A DNA stretch of 64,000 bases. It comes from Primula veris (Eukaryota; Streptophyta; Magnoliopsida; Ericales; Primulaceae). The position numbers and the translations under genes were made by a program. Every line of letters starts with the position of its first letter. Position 1 is the first letter of the stretch. This document shows positions 32,157 to 44,942 of this stretch, piece after piece. The stretch lies in contig OY821748.1 in assembly GCA_963682055.1 (NCBI GenBank), positions 1,989,001-2,053,000 of the forward strand, read 5' to 3'. Below the pieces are notes generated by a model that searched no databases, was not told the DNA's origin, and saw only the letters and a list, made by a program, of their open reading frames with translations.

Positions 32157-33804
32157 TTTCGTTTCATAGCATTTAACTGCGATCGAAGACGCCATAAAAG
32201 GCAATATCAAAGCCATGAAAGGCAAAGAAAAGCCAATAAAGCACCAACTCCAAACTTGGAAGAATCAAAATGTAACAAAGTCAAAACTGAAGGACCGTAT
32301 CGAAAAAGAAACGCACTATGAAGGACCGTACTGCAATGGTACGAAAACTAAAAGGCCACTATGTAATCACCTAAGCGACTAAAATGTGATAAGTACAAAA
32401 ATCTGAATGATTATGCTGTGGTTACTACAAAGAAATAAACCAACTTGTATCTGGTACCAAACAACAAGGACCAATAAAGTAATAACCCAAAAACAGAAGA
32501 AGGACAACTTTGGAACTTTACCAAACTCGATGACCACTCCGATATGTACTCATATATTGAGGACCAGAAAGATAATAAACCAAAATTCAACTCAAACCAA
32601 CTGGCAACTGACGCGAAGATTTTTACAGCGAATTATTGATTTCTTTTCTTTTAAAATAAAATCTTAACAGTTTTTTTTTTTCATTTTATTTTGGTCCTGG
32701 CTTATATAAATATACTTATCTCTAAACAAATGTTTGTTATGAAAATACGTACAACTTTAACCATTAAAATTTTCATATCAAAATTTCCGAAATAAAAAAA
32801 TTGAAAATTTCATTATATAATTCCAACCATAAACTACGTGATTAACTTTTGAAATTATTTTTTTCGACAATCTAAATTTGAAAAAATTATCGATCAAACT
32901 TGCATGTATTTTAGTAAGTGACATTTGTTTAGCGACGAATGGAGCATGTGATACCCCAAAAAAGTTAAATTTAGTTTTTTAAGGTCTTTAAATTGCTACG
33001 TTGGTTGAATGAATAAATTTTTACCATATTTGTAATGAAGTGTTTGATTGAGGCTATTTGTGCAATTCTGTATTTTGTCATTAAAAAAAATAACTTTACT
33101 CTATTTTATCTTCTTAGTCCTTTAATTCTAATTCGTCGTTCTCCGTTAATAATATGTTGCTCCGCTTTTGTAAGAATCCAGATTTTGGCAGAAAAATACC
33201 GTGGTAAAAATAAGTGAGCTATTTCACATTGCCTAGATATGTAGTACTTATATGTTATATAAGGTAGGGCTATCCTCATTCTTATCATCAATACTTTTTA
33301 AAGTCATGCGGCCCAAGAAGCGAAGACAAAATTGGGTAAAAGCAGACAGTATTGGTGGTAAGAAGCAGATGACGACGGTTTGATCGGAATCGGAGTATCG
33401 TGTCGTAACAGCTCCTCATCCGTTGAAAATAGATTTGAAAATTTTGAATTCAAAATCGAAATAAATCAATCAATGGTTCGTATCTGATTTACGGATCCAC
33501 ATATATTATCGTGATAGTCTGGACAAAAAAGAGAGACCAAAGTAGTTTGGTTGTTGGCCTGAAAGTACTCCGGATATTATTAACTTAATATATGTTGACG
33601 CAAATGAGCAATAATGTAGAATATATATATATATATAGATAGGATCATAGGACTAAAGTTTCAAATTAATGATTTAACGTCAGCATAGGTAGTGGAAATC
33701 CCATTAGTGTAAAACGTGTAGAAAATTCAATACAAACTTGAATTTCTCTTCCCCTAATATATTTTGTCCAGTTTTTCCATATCCTTTCATAAGAATAAAT
33801 TAAA
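32157..33804. other. Spacer between gypsy element and P2
   Basis: No gene seen. AT-rich. The last ~160 bp resemble the P1 promoter (GATAGGATCATAGGACTAAAG against GTACATAGGACTAATG), so it holds the P2 proximal promoter. Confidence 0.55.
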
Positions 33805-36123
33805 ATGTCAATTTCAAATTTGGAAACACCGGAAGTAGATTTCGATAGGGCAAGCGAGGTAAAAGCCTTTGACGAAACAAAACTTGGCGTAAAAGGCTTA
33901 GTTGATGCTAAAATCGATATCATCCCCAGGATTTTCATTCACAAACCTGATACAAAAGAAACTACAAAGCTAGATATCGATGAAAACCAACTTGTTTTCC
34001 CCATTATAGACTTCGATGGTGTACTTATAAATCCGGTCCGGCGTAAGGAGATTATTTTACAGATTCAACAAGCATCGGAAACTTGGGGTTTTTTCCAAGT
34101 GATTAATCATGGTATCTCTGAAAATTTGTTAAATGAAATGATAGCTGGGATTTCGAGATTTTTTGAGCAAGACAGTGAGGTGAAAAAAAAGTGGTACAGT
34201 AGAGATACAACAAAAGCAGTTAGATATAATAGCAACTTTGATTTGTATAGTTCTTCACCAACAGTTAATTGGAGGGACTCGACGTTTAATTTTATGGCTC
34301 CGAAAACTCCAGCTCCAGAGGACTTGCCTGAACAATACAGGTACTTTTAGATCCATATACTTGCACATATTATGCAGAAAAACATAAATATTTAAATTTT
34401 AATTTCAATTTCAATTTTCATGGAAACAACCAGTTTTCCGGTTGAAGTTTATTGAAATAAGACGACAACTTTTCTTAAGTTTTGTTTGCTTTCTATTTTA
34501 AATTATTGAGAAGCAAGAGCAGTTGCAAAATTAAATGATAAGAGGGTGATCTGCTTGATGAATGTGTTAAGAAATTAAGGAAAATGCCAATATAAAGCAA
34601 AATCGGCGGTAACCATCAAAGACGATCTGAAAAAGTTAGTCGTAGGTAGGTACCAGAAGTATTTCTACTTCTTTTCATAAAGCAATCCAACAGGCAAGAA
34701 CAATAACTTTGATAGAAAAAGGTGTCTCATACTGCTTCTTGAATCAATTTGTTACAGAGATATAATGCTAGAGTATTCAAAAGAAGTGATGAGCCTAGGC
34801 GAAACCCTATTCGAGCTTTTATCAGAAGGTCTTGGGCTTAAACCAAACAAACTTAAAGAAATGGGATGCACGGAGGGGCTTGCTATTATTGGACATTACT
34901 ACCCTTCGTGTCCACAACCAGAATTAGCAATAGGCTCAAACCAACATGCTGATAATGATTTTCTCACTGTGCTTTTACAAGACCAGGTCGGAGGGCTTCA
35001 AGTTCTTCATCGAGACCGTTGGATCAATGTCCCCCCTATCCCTGGTGCTCTTGTTGTAAATAATGGAGATCTATTACAAGTAAGCCTTTTTTCCCTCTTA
35101 GGTTTTCTTGATTTTAAATTATACCGGTATGTATTAACTTGATGTTTTTACAGTCATATGCTTCTCTCCTCTATATTTTTGGTAGATATTTGTATGATGC
35201 AGATGATATCAATCTAACACAGGCCATTGCGTTAAAATCTTGAATTGTTTGAAAAAAGTGGAAAGGATACGTATGACAAAATTTTCGAAAAGAGTAATTT
35301 TTTGTAAGTGTAGTTGGGTATGAAAAAGGAAATCCATTTCTCAAAGGAAAGCAGACAATGAAGACTTAAACTTGATGCTAAATATTCTGTTAAGAGTTTA
35401 AACAGAAAGAAAAATAGCAGCAACTTTTCTGGGAATATCTATTGCATGACCTATTTTTCTTGCCACTGAATCATAAAAAATACTTGGGGATTCTAATAAA
35501 ATGGTTTATAACCTCCTTGTAAAAAATGAAACAAGTTTTTTTTTAATCAACAAGTAAATCTTCTATTTACTTACGACTTTAATTGCAGAGGAGCCCTTGT
35601 CAGAAATATGGTGTCTTTGATTATGTTGTATGGTTAGAACTTTTGAAGAAGATTAATTTGATGTGAACTTGGTCATTCAAAAACCAGAATCGGCCCTAGA
35701 ATTTATGTTTAGTTATCCGTGCATGTATTCATTAATCTAGAGTAAAACCGAGTATGCAAATTCTGTATTTGGTATGAGATTATGCTGTATTCGAATCCCC
35801 CTTACAAGAAATTTCATCTTATAATTAATATCATATTAATCTTTCAAAATACTGTTCTTGCAAATTCTCAGCTTGTGACAAACGACAAATTTAAGAGCGT
35901 TGAGCATAGAGTTCCAGCAAACAAGGTAGGACCGAGAATTTCAGTTGCAAGCTTTTTCTACACCGGCATGCTACCATCACCTAGAGTTTTTGGGCCTATC
36001 AAAGAGCTATTATCAGATGAAAACCTTCCAAAGTACAAGGAGACGACCATCAAAGAATACACGGAATACTACTTTAGCAAAGGTCTAGATGGGAATTCCG
36101 CACTTCCATTTTTCAAGCTTTAA
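33805..36123 (+). CDS. 2-oxoglutarate/Fe(II) dioxygenase, ACC-oxidase-homolog type (copy P2)
   Basis: Intact 369 aa gene with exons 33805-34340, 34758-35079 and 35872-36123 and consensus GT..AG sites. N-terminal block [25 protein letters not shown] domain, [10 protein letters not shown], then the double-stranded beta-helix domain with iron ligands H242, D244 and H298 and 2OG-binding R308-x-S310 (PRISVASFF). NNGDLLQ at the end of exon 2 replaces the NLGD/NIGD seen in relatives, a possible small change near the active-site sheet. Family members act in specialised metabolism (for example D4H in Catharanthus alkaloids) or ripening (E8); the substrate here is unknown. Parent-like copy of the pseudogene P1. 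Confidence 0.92.
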
Positions 36124-37079
36124 AGCGACAATGAGACAATATGAACCATAAAAATGAAGCAAGTCCTTATAATACCAACAAGTTTCTGTTATGTTAAAAA
36201 GCGACAATTAAGTGTTGAATTTGTAGGAAATTTCAGCAATAAACTTGAAGTAATTCTTGATTCTATCAATAAGTTCATGTAATAATTAAAACTGTAGTTT
36301 TCATAGTTTTCTACTATGGTTTTGCTCTAGTAGTTTTCATAGTATTTAACTGTTAGTCCAAGTAATAATGCCTATATTGGTACCATTAACCGTACACCGT
36401 CTGAGCACACAAAATAACTTAATTTTTCACTTTCCGAATTTAGGACATTTTTACTTGCAAAACCTAGGTAGAAAGCCTCAAAATTTCCATACCACTCATT
36501 TTTTTCAGCACACTCAGATGAAGAATAAGACTCATGTTCTTTTTTCAATGATTGAATTTCTGGTATTCCATTTTTTCACTCAGTACTTGTCTAAGTAAAC
36601 TAAGGTAATTTTTCATATATTGATCGTACACTAACAAATCATAACCTTTATCATATTCACTTGCCAGTTTGGGTATGCCTATGCCCAAGCCCAAGCCCAA
36701 GCCCAAGCCCAACCAGCCTTATTTTCATGTTAAAAAAATGATGTTGCTTAATTATCACTAACACTATTTACTGTTATTCGGTAAGTAAGTACATCTTCAT
36801 TATAGACTTGTAGTTCAGTTCACTAAAATCATGTGATACGAAATACAAGTCAATTCTACATCATGTATTAAAAAAATACTTGAAAACTACATCAACAAGA
36901 CCGGATAACAATAATTACTCCAACTATTATTTTAAAACTAGTATTGCAAAATTGACATGTTCAAATAGGCATACTCTATATATATTCGTTGGTAAGCTAT
37001 TCTTTTCCAATAGGCATATTTCTATATTGATTTTCGGTGCCATTTGTCTTGCATCATATTCAAGAACGTGTGCTACGAC
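36124..37079. other. Spacer between P2 and Q2
   Basis: No gene. From about 36463 it matches the region upstream of Q1 (from 892), including the decayed coding-like stretch on the minus strand and a short CCCAAG repeat near 36680-36710. Confidence 0.6.
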
Positions 37080-37086
37080 TATAAAA
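37080..37086 (+). promoter_or_regulatory. TATA box of Q2
   Basis: TATAAAA 86 bp before the ATG, in the same context as in Q1. Confidence 0.6.
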
Positions 37087-37165
37087 GATAATATATCTTA
37101 AAAAATATCTTATATAAAGAGAATAAAGAGTTCAGTGTTTTTTACTTTTCAAGAAAAACAAACAA

Positions 37166-39774
37166 ATGGCTACTATCTCTAAAGATGACAGGATGAGAGA
37201 ATTAAAAGCCTTTGACGATACGAAAACCGGTGTGAAAGGGCTCGTCGATACCGGAATACTAAATATCCCGCAAATTTTCATCAATAATCCAATCCCAAGT
37301 CTTACGTCAAAAGTTTTTGAAAATCTTGAGAATTTGGATTATAGTATCCCGGTCATTGATCTACAAGGGCTTTTACAAGGAGATGAAAGTTCACGGCCTT
37401 TGATCGTGGACCAAATACGTCATGCTTGTGAACATTGGGGTTTTTTCCAGATAATAAATCATGGGATACCGAATTCTACCTTAGATAGTACTCTCGAGAG
37501 TGTTCGTAAATTCCATGAGCAGGAGAGTGAGGCTAAAAAGCAATTTTACACTCGTGGTCCAGGTAAAAAGGTGATGTATACCAGTAACTATACTCTTTTC
37601 ACTTCAGCTGTCGCTGATTGGAGAGATAGCATCGCTTGTTTGATAGCTCCTCATCCACCGGAGCCTGAAGAATTGCCTCAAATATGCAGGTCATCTTTTT
37701 CACTTACTTTTTTTTCCTACTAATGCGCCGAATAAAGTTAATTATTATTTTTATTTCCTTAGTTAGAAACTTTAAGGTTTGTCAACTAGTTAAACAAGCT
37801 GCAATACAAATTTGTGGATAAATTGCTTAACTGATAGTAGATGTGATACAAAATTTCAATTCTTTGTATGATTGATTTAGCATACAATTTTTGAGGGCAA
37901 CACACTGTCACTTAAATCACTTGATCACTTAATCACCTAATCACTTTGAGCAAAGATATGTGTTAAGTAACAAAAATGGTTAAAAACTAGAGAGATAGTT
38001 ATGCTTGGTTTCTGATAGAACATAAAAGTTTGACCCGGATGTTCTATTCGGTTATGAATCAATCCACACACTGTAAAGGGGTATCCAACGCTTAAATGGA
38101 CTACAACAGGCCTATTCTTCAAAGATAAGGGTGGGTATTGCTAAAAGTCCAAGCCCACTTGACAAGGGACCCATGTCTGAAAAATCTCAGGAGATGGAGA
38201 CATTTGTCAACATCACATGATGCATAATTATCTATAAATAGCCAGTTACCCCTCTAACACCAAGACCAGAAAATCTACCTAAAAAATATAGAGAGAAGGA
38301 GAGAAAAGAGAAAAATTTGTCAGTACTTGTCACATTCAAAAGAATACCGAGCAAGATACAAAACCGAACACCGAGATCGAAGAAAGATCAAGATCAGCAG
38401 AGCAAGTTGTAATACCGAGCATAGATATATATATAGGAAATTGTATTCCGAGCAAATATACCACCGACCTTAATAAAGATTAAAGAAGAATTCTTTATTT
38501 ATTCTATTTTTATATATTATATTGTTGTTGAAAAGCCTAACCCCACCCACCAAAGTTATGGCTTTATCAGTTTCCTTTTTCCCTTTTGTCACAATGTATA
38601 CTAATACTCTTTTGGGGGAATGTTTTTACTTTTTAGATGATATCTTACCAATTACTCCGTACTTACAATTTGCAGAGAAGAAATGATAGAGTACTCATTC
38701 AGAGTTATGAAATTGGGTTACATTTTATTGGAGCTAATGTCCATCTCACTTGGTCTTGAATCAGACCACTTGAATTCAAAAGGATGTGGTGAGGGAGTTG
38801 TAATTATGGGACATTATTACCCCAAATGCCCTCAACCACATTTAACTTTGGGGGCTAGTAAACACACAGATACTGATTTTCTCACTATACTTTTGCAAGA
38901 CCAAGTTAGTGGTCTTCAAGTTCTTCATCAAGATCAATGGATAGATGTTCCCCCTGTTAATGGAGCTCTTGTTGTGAACCTTGGAGATCTTATGCAAGTG
39001 AGTATTTAACATATATATAATCCTCTACTGGATCATTGTTGTTGTTTAATCTGTTAGGTTACTATGACTCTTGAATTAATAGCTTATTGATCAACCGTCG
39101 TTTCTGCTTTTCGTAAACAAATGGTTCGTCTGATTGCAGCTTTTCAGCTCAATATTTTTTTGCCTTGAAATTGTACTTAGCAGAAACTCTCCAAACATGA
39201 GCTTTTTTTCCCTCTTTCTTTTAGTCAAAATCCCAAGCTAAAAATTATTGTATCAACAAAATTTAGTTTGTTTATAGATATCGCCAAATATGTTCATACA
39301 AAAGTGCCACTAGCAATAAGTACCTAGACTATTCTATAATTCTTTAAATTCCGATTATTGCGAAATATGTTCATACAAAAGTGCTTTTGCTTTCATCCAA
39401 ATGTCATTCATCTTAACAGTTAATTCAGTTACATATGGATAGATTTACCTTCATACGCAATCTGAAGAAACAAGATTTTTTCCTTCTCATTCTACTTCTC
39501 ATGTGTTTGTCTTTTACAGCTAATTACGAATGACAAATTTAAAAGCGTGAATCATAGAGTATTGGCAAGAGATACGCCAAGAGTCTCGATAGCATGTTTT
39601 TTACGCCCTCAAAAGGATACGGATGGTGACTTCAGGATTTATGGACCGATGAAAGAGATTTTACTAGAAGGAGAAGCTCCAATTTACAAGGATATAACAA
39701 TACAAGAGTATGATGCTCACCACTTCTCCAAAGGACTTGACGGTCTTTCTGCAATAGAGCACTTCAAGTTGTGA
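37166..39774 (+). CDS. 2-oxoglutarate/Fe(II) dioxygenase, ACC-oxidase-homolog type (copy Q2)
   Basis: Intact 366 aa gene with exons 37166-37689, 38676-38997 and 39520-39774. Nearly identical to Q1, with only scattered replacements (for example FFQIINHGIP for [10 protein letters not shown]). Iron ligands H238, D240 and H294; 2OG pair R303-x-S305; conserved LLQDQVSGLQV and NLGDLMQ are kept, whereas Q1 has N for D in both. Intron 1 carries a 557 bp solo LTR; in the same intron Q1 carries a whole copia element at another site. Probably the functional member of the pair. Soluble cytosolic enzyme by family; reaction unknown. Confidence 0.93.
38013..38569 (+). mobile_element. Solo LTR in intron 1 of Q2, relative of the gypsy element
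   Basis: 557 bp, begins TGATAGAACATAAAA and ends GGCTTTATCA like the 570 bp LTRs at 16674 and 31582, but clearly diverged. Perfect target duplication GTTTC (38008-38012 and 38570-38574). The empty site is seen in Q1 near 10541. It arose by recombination between the LTRs of an older insertion. Confidence 0.92.
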
Positions 39775-39805
39775 ATTGTAACAAATGAACCAGATGATTT
39801 TTTTA

Positions 39806-42037
39806 TGTCACGCCCCGGATTGGGGTAAACCCGAGTAGTGAATATTATTTAAAATAAAAAGGTTTAAATATCAAAATATGCGGAAGCATTCGACAACACA
39901 CTAAATAAAAACCAAACAGATCTTTCAAGACATGCCGATAGTCATATTTGAGTCGCTATTGGCCTAAGGGTAGCCAACAAAGCTCAAATGTGACGATACG
40001 AAAAGAAAGCAATTTTAATAAAAAATGATTTATAGAAATTTCGGCATGACCTTTACGTATCTATTTGTTTCCATAAAAATCAACCTGTTCAAACAACATG
40101 GTATAGATAATTAAAACTCGCCAATGCGATATTTCTAAAAACCAATCCAACAATAAAATGTCACATCCAATCCAGCTAACCATCCAGGTCCAAAACATAT
40201 AGTCAAAATAAATAAGGTACGAATAAGATATTTGTATGCAAAAACGAACAAACTCGCGATAAACAACTAATTAGGCCAACATGGCTCAACTAAATAAATA
40301 GTTCCAACGTGAATAAAAAGTCTAACGTGCTCGCGATCAAGTGTAATCCGATAACTGAGCCACTAGCAATCACTCTAAGCTTCGTCACGGCTTAAGTCGG
40401 CACCTGTACGTCGATTGAAAACAAAATGTACAGGAAACAAAGAAAGGAGGTAAGAAAACAATCTCGCTTAAAAAGTGGCGCATGCTACTAAGCATGCACA
40501 CACAATCCTAACATGGCAAGTATATTATCATGATAAATAAGGACAAGACAATTTTATGAGAAACGTAACCATCTCAGTAACTCACACATTCGCAATAGAT
40601 GAACAAATAAACAAGGTTTAAATAAATAGATTATGATAATAAAATAAAACTCAACGAAAACCAAGTCGGGATTGCTCACATACGTACCCACCTTTAGAGC
40701 CACTGCTCAAGGACCCATAATACAATGGTACCCCCACCCACACGCTGACACTACCGTATGTGACTAGAGATATGGGGCCGGCTTTAAGGGCACTACCCCT
40801 ATGGTACCGATACACCTAATGCTTGCGCAAGTTTCCGGGCTCTCACCGTAAGCCTCCGGGGCTCATCCTTAAATCCACAATGGTACAAATGTACCCACCT
40901 TTAGAGCCACTGCTCAGGGACCCATCATACAATGGTACCCCACACACATTGGTACTACAATCCCAGAAAATATATATATATATAAGCTCCAAAAGGACGA
41001 AAAACAGTAAAGTCCACACACCGAAAATAATACACAACACTTTGATATGTTATAGTTAATTAGTTATCGAATGTCACTTGAAACCCATCATTTTAATCAC
41101 AGTACCACCACATATGTATACACATTGTCCCCACCTTCACATTTATCAAAGGTTTAATTTATATCATATTTTCACAAATTATATGCTAAACATAGTAAAT
41201 ACAAAATCATTAGTTATTATACTACAACTGCACCACCATACTTGTTATAACAACATATATCAATATCCGAACCTAAATTAACATGCAACAAGCAACACAT
41301 AAATCCCGCTTTTAAAGCGAAATCATATTCTTCCCCCTTACCGAAACAAACGAGAGCTCGTTTGTCAAATAATCCCAAACTCAAGCCAAAAACCCAATGA
41401 ACAGCTAGAACCAGATCTGGACAGCCCGATAACGGTCCTTAAACAATCCCTAAACGTAATTAAAACGAGCTAGATGTCATTATAATTTATGTAAATTCGG
41501 ATTAGGGTAAAGCCCTAAAAACGACCTTTTATAAAAGTGAAAATTGGAGTAAAAGACTTACACAGATAGATAGGGCTCGAAGAGTAGATTGAAAAAAAGT
41601 ATTTGATCGTGAAAAACGGACCACGAACGAACCCAAAAACACTCGAATTGCCGCTGCCTAAAAACCCCTGAAAACCCCACACACAACCGCTGCCAGGACT
41701 CGTCGGACTGCAGCCTAACTCGTGTCTGGCTTGAATTTCCGCAGCCCTTCTCTGTCACTCAGCTCTCTCTCTCTCTCTCTCTACTGTGTATCTATGATAT
41801 ATGTATATGCGTATTATATAAGTGTATATCAATATCTATTTACTGCAGCATAAGTTATTAGGTTTAGTTTTTTTTTTTTTTATATTTTTATTATACTAGT
41901 CCACTTACTTATAATATCATACCAATCACCCCCAAGCTATCATATATCTCACACAAATAAATAAACACACTAAAACGTAATATCACTATTTACTTAATAA
42001 AATTAGTAATAAACTATTGAATTTCCGAGTCGTTACA
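39806..42037 (+). mobile_element. 2.2 kb solo LTR (or small LTR element) downstream of Q2
   Basis: Starts TGTCACGCCCCGG, ends GAGTCGTTACA, with perfect duplication TTTTA (39801-39805 and 42038-42042). The empty site is visible downstream of Q1 near 11770. No gag or pol coding. It contains a 207 bp direct repeat (GTACCCACCTTTAGAGCCAC at 40684 and 40891). Its ends resemble those of the element at 44943, so both probably belong to one gypsy-type LTR group. Confidence 0.85.
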
Positions 42038-42042
42038 TTTTA

Positions 42043-42713
42043 ACTTCTTCAAATTTGACTTTATTTCTTTTCTTTGCTACCATGTAATAATATTTCATGT
42101 TTCAAAGCTTAAAAGCGTGTTACTGATGTGGAAGTTTATACAGTTTTGACTATTTACCATGCTTTTTACAGTTTGTTATTCATTTTCTTAACAAAGAGAG
42201 AACTCACTCTGAAAATCTATAGCCAGGACTAAGAATTAGAAGTGAACCTTGGGCCCTTGGCCATATAATCAGAACATGAAAAACTCTTCGGTACAGTTTA
42301 CGCACCCTAATTTGCCCCAACAATTGAGCATAATAATCCCGTTTTGTATCAAATGCTAACAATGTGTATAGTTGACATGATGGCACTAAAAGATAAAATT
42401 CGTAGTTCATTGTACTAAAATAACTAAACAGTAAAACGTTCATAGTTAATACTAGCAAAGCATAATAATTCCTAAACAGATCAGATACGGTTCTTACCTT
42501 TATTGAAAACAATAGTATAAAATATTGCACTGTCTAATACTAGTATAGAACTATTTTTGCAACTATTATCACGTATAAGGTATAGAACTATTTGATTCTA
42601 TATCAATGAAGCATGGATAACAATAATTACTCTAAATATCATTTTAAAACTAGTCTTGCAAAATTAACATATGGAAATATACCTACTTCATTTATTCATA
42701 TAGCACTCACATC
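42043..42713. other. Downstream spacer of Q2 with relic of Q upstream sequence
   Basis: Collinear with 11772-12470 downstream of Q1. Near 42605-42690 it repeats the distal upstream motif of the Q genes (GGATAACAATAATTACTC...TTGCAAAATTAACAT) with no gene after it. Confidence 0.6.
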
Positions 42714-43060
42714 TAGGGCGGGACGAAAAACCGAACCGAATCGATAACCGAACCGAAAAAAACCGAAACCGAAAAACCAAAAAAATTTCGGGTCGGTTTT
42801 GATTTTTAGTAAAACCGAACCGAAAAAGACCGAAACTAAAAAAAACCGAAAAACACAGAAAAATCAAAAATAAAACCGAAAAATAACCCAAAAAAACCGG
42901 GACCGAAAAAATCGGTTCGGTTCGGTCCAAAAAATAAAAAAACCGAAACCGAAAAAAACCAAACCGAAAAATATGTTCGGTCCAAAAAATAAAAAAAAAC
43001 GAAACCGAAACCGAAACCGAAAAAAACCAAACCGAACCGGATCGGACCGAACCCAGCCAT
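42714..43060. mobile_element. 347 bp insertion rich in ACCGAA repeats, 9 bp target duplication
   Basis: Inserted into the duplicated spacer; flanked by ACTCACATC on both sides (42705-42713 and 43061-43069), and absent at the matching place downstream of Q1 (near 12450). Composed mainly of ACCGAA/AACCGAAACC units. Open frames here are products of the repeat. Class not identified. Confidence 0.75.
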
Positions 43061-43069
43061 ACTCACATC

Positions 43070-44937
43070 AACTTATCTAAGATCATTATCTATTTTAGAG
43101 AATTAAACCTCATTTCCTATTTCAGGTTTTCTATAATACATTTTTTTACAACAAATTATCTAAAATACAGATTTGTTACTACAGTTTTGACCACTATAGC
43201 AAATTATCTAAAATACGTATTCTTTTATCGATTGTTAAAAAGATTATTAATTATCACTCTTCTATAAAAAAAGATAAAATTTACAAATCCATATATGAAG
43301 TACCGCCTCCTTGTCGCTATATTTTATATAGAAACAAATAAAACCATTATTTTTTTTCAATATTATAAAAGGGAACTGAATATTTTAATTTTTTTTTTAT
43401 CTAAGAAGACGCGTGGACCCTTATGTTTTTAATTACTAAATTGGTCCATAAGTTCTTGTCTAATTTAGATTTCAAGTTTTATATTGTAATTGTAATTGTA
43501 TCATATCAACTCTTTCTTTTTTGTTTTTTGTGAGTTTTTTCCCTCGTATTTTTTTTAGATTATTAATAAAAATGTGTGTTTTTCCCACCAATTTACATAT
43601 AAAAAAAAGACTGAAAACCATGGTGATCAAATGAGCAAAAAAAAATAAGCATACAAATGTGAACAATAATTAGATATGCAACAAAAACACTGTAGACAAA
43701 AGTTATTGGACCGTACAGATTTGGTATGATAGATATCGTTTTCAAAAGTTGATGTGTCAACCTCTTTTTGATGAAATAATGTATATTATTATTTACTCAA
43801 TTCGTTCTCATTTAATTGTACATTCTGAAATTATGTGCAATTTTAAACTTTTACGAGTTCAGAATGAAAAGTAGAAACTGGTTTTATAAGAAATATAAAA
43901 ATCCACATTTTTATTTAACTAAACACATGGGAGTAACTAACAATTGAGAACAATTTTGAGTTTAGGACCATTAAGATACTTCCTCAATCACATGATGATA
44001 TTAATAAAAAAACTATATATAATACAGAATATTTCTGGTTCTTGAAAACAATAGTCTAAAATAAAATATAGCACTATCTAATAACAGAAGAAAATTCAAA
44101 GTCACACTTTGCTACTTGGCTTATAGTATAGAACTATTCTTGCAACTATTATAACCTATACGCCATAGTGACAGGTCCGTGGCCACACATAATGATGTGA
44201 TATTTCTTAAATCTTAACCATTAATTGAGCATAAATAATTGGTGGATCATGATGTGCTTGAATTAATTTGTACATTGTTACGTGAGTTAATAATACGTTC
44301 AAATGGACTACCAACTACTTCCCCTTGTCTAATATACTATTTTGTAATGTAATGTTCTACAAAATAAATTCATTTTTTCAAAAAAAAAAAAAAAAATTAT
44401 GTAAAATTACATGTTTGCCTATATTTTTAACTTTTTAGGAGAATGTTCATTAATAAAAATAAGGATAAAAGTGAAAATATAGCGTAAAAAATGTGTAATG
44501 ACTGTATTTTATTAATAAGTTAGATTTTACATATTGGACTTGTATTGCAGGAACGGAGGTATATGTTTTATGTTTTGAGGGACAATAACTTTTGTTACTA
44601 AATATTTTAGAAAGAATGTCGAATTTAAATTTTCACAAACCTCGTAATTACAGAAAAACAGTTCTAGTTCCAGCAATTGGTCTACTAACTAGCTCCTATT
44701 TATTTACTCCTAACTTTTTTCTTAAATAAATCTCTTTCTTTTTTTTAGGCGTCATAGACAAAAATTCATAGGACCAGTTATAATTTTAGTATGAATTATG
44801 CCGTAATCTTAATATGTGCGGATTAAAAAAACAAAACTATCCAATAAATAACATTATTGTATAGAAGACACGATGCTTTCTTTGTCCCCTAAAAACTAAC
44901 TCCTTAATGATAATTTTTTTTGTTAATTACATATAAA
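43070..44937. other. AT-rich spacer
   Basis: Up to about 43392 it matches the Q1 downstream block (to about 12790). Around 44040-44170 a weaker echo of the same downstream sequence appears (GAAAACAATAGT, TAGTATAGAACTATT), suggesting an older lost copy. An A-rich run ends near 44396. No gene seen. Confidence 0.5.
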
Positions 44938-44942
44938 CTCAA

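Noticed and set aside
39806..42037. Possible new gene or non-coding RNA downstream of Q2
   Set aside because: TG..CA ends, a perfect 5 bp duplication and the empty site by Q1 show that it is an inserted LTR.
42688..43066. Minus-strand frames rich in F and G (FFGFGFGFVFF type)
   Set aside because: Translation of the ACCGAA repeat insertion, not a gene.
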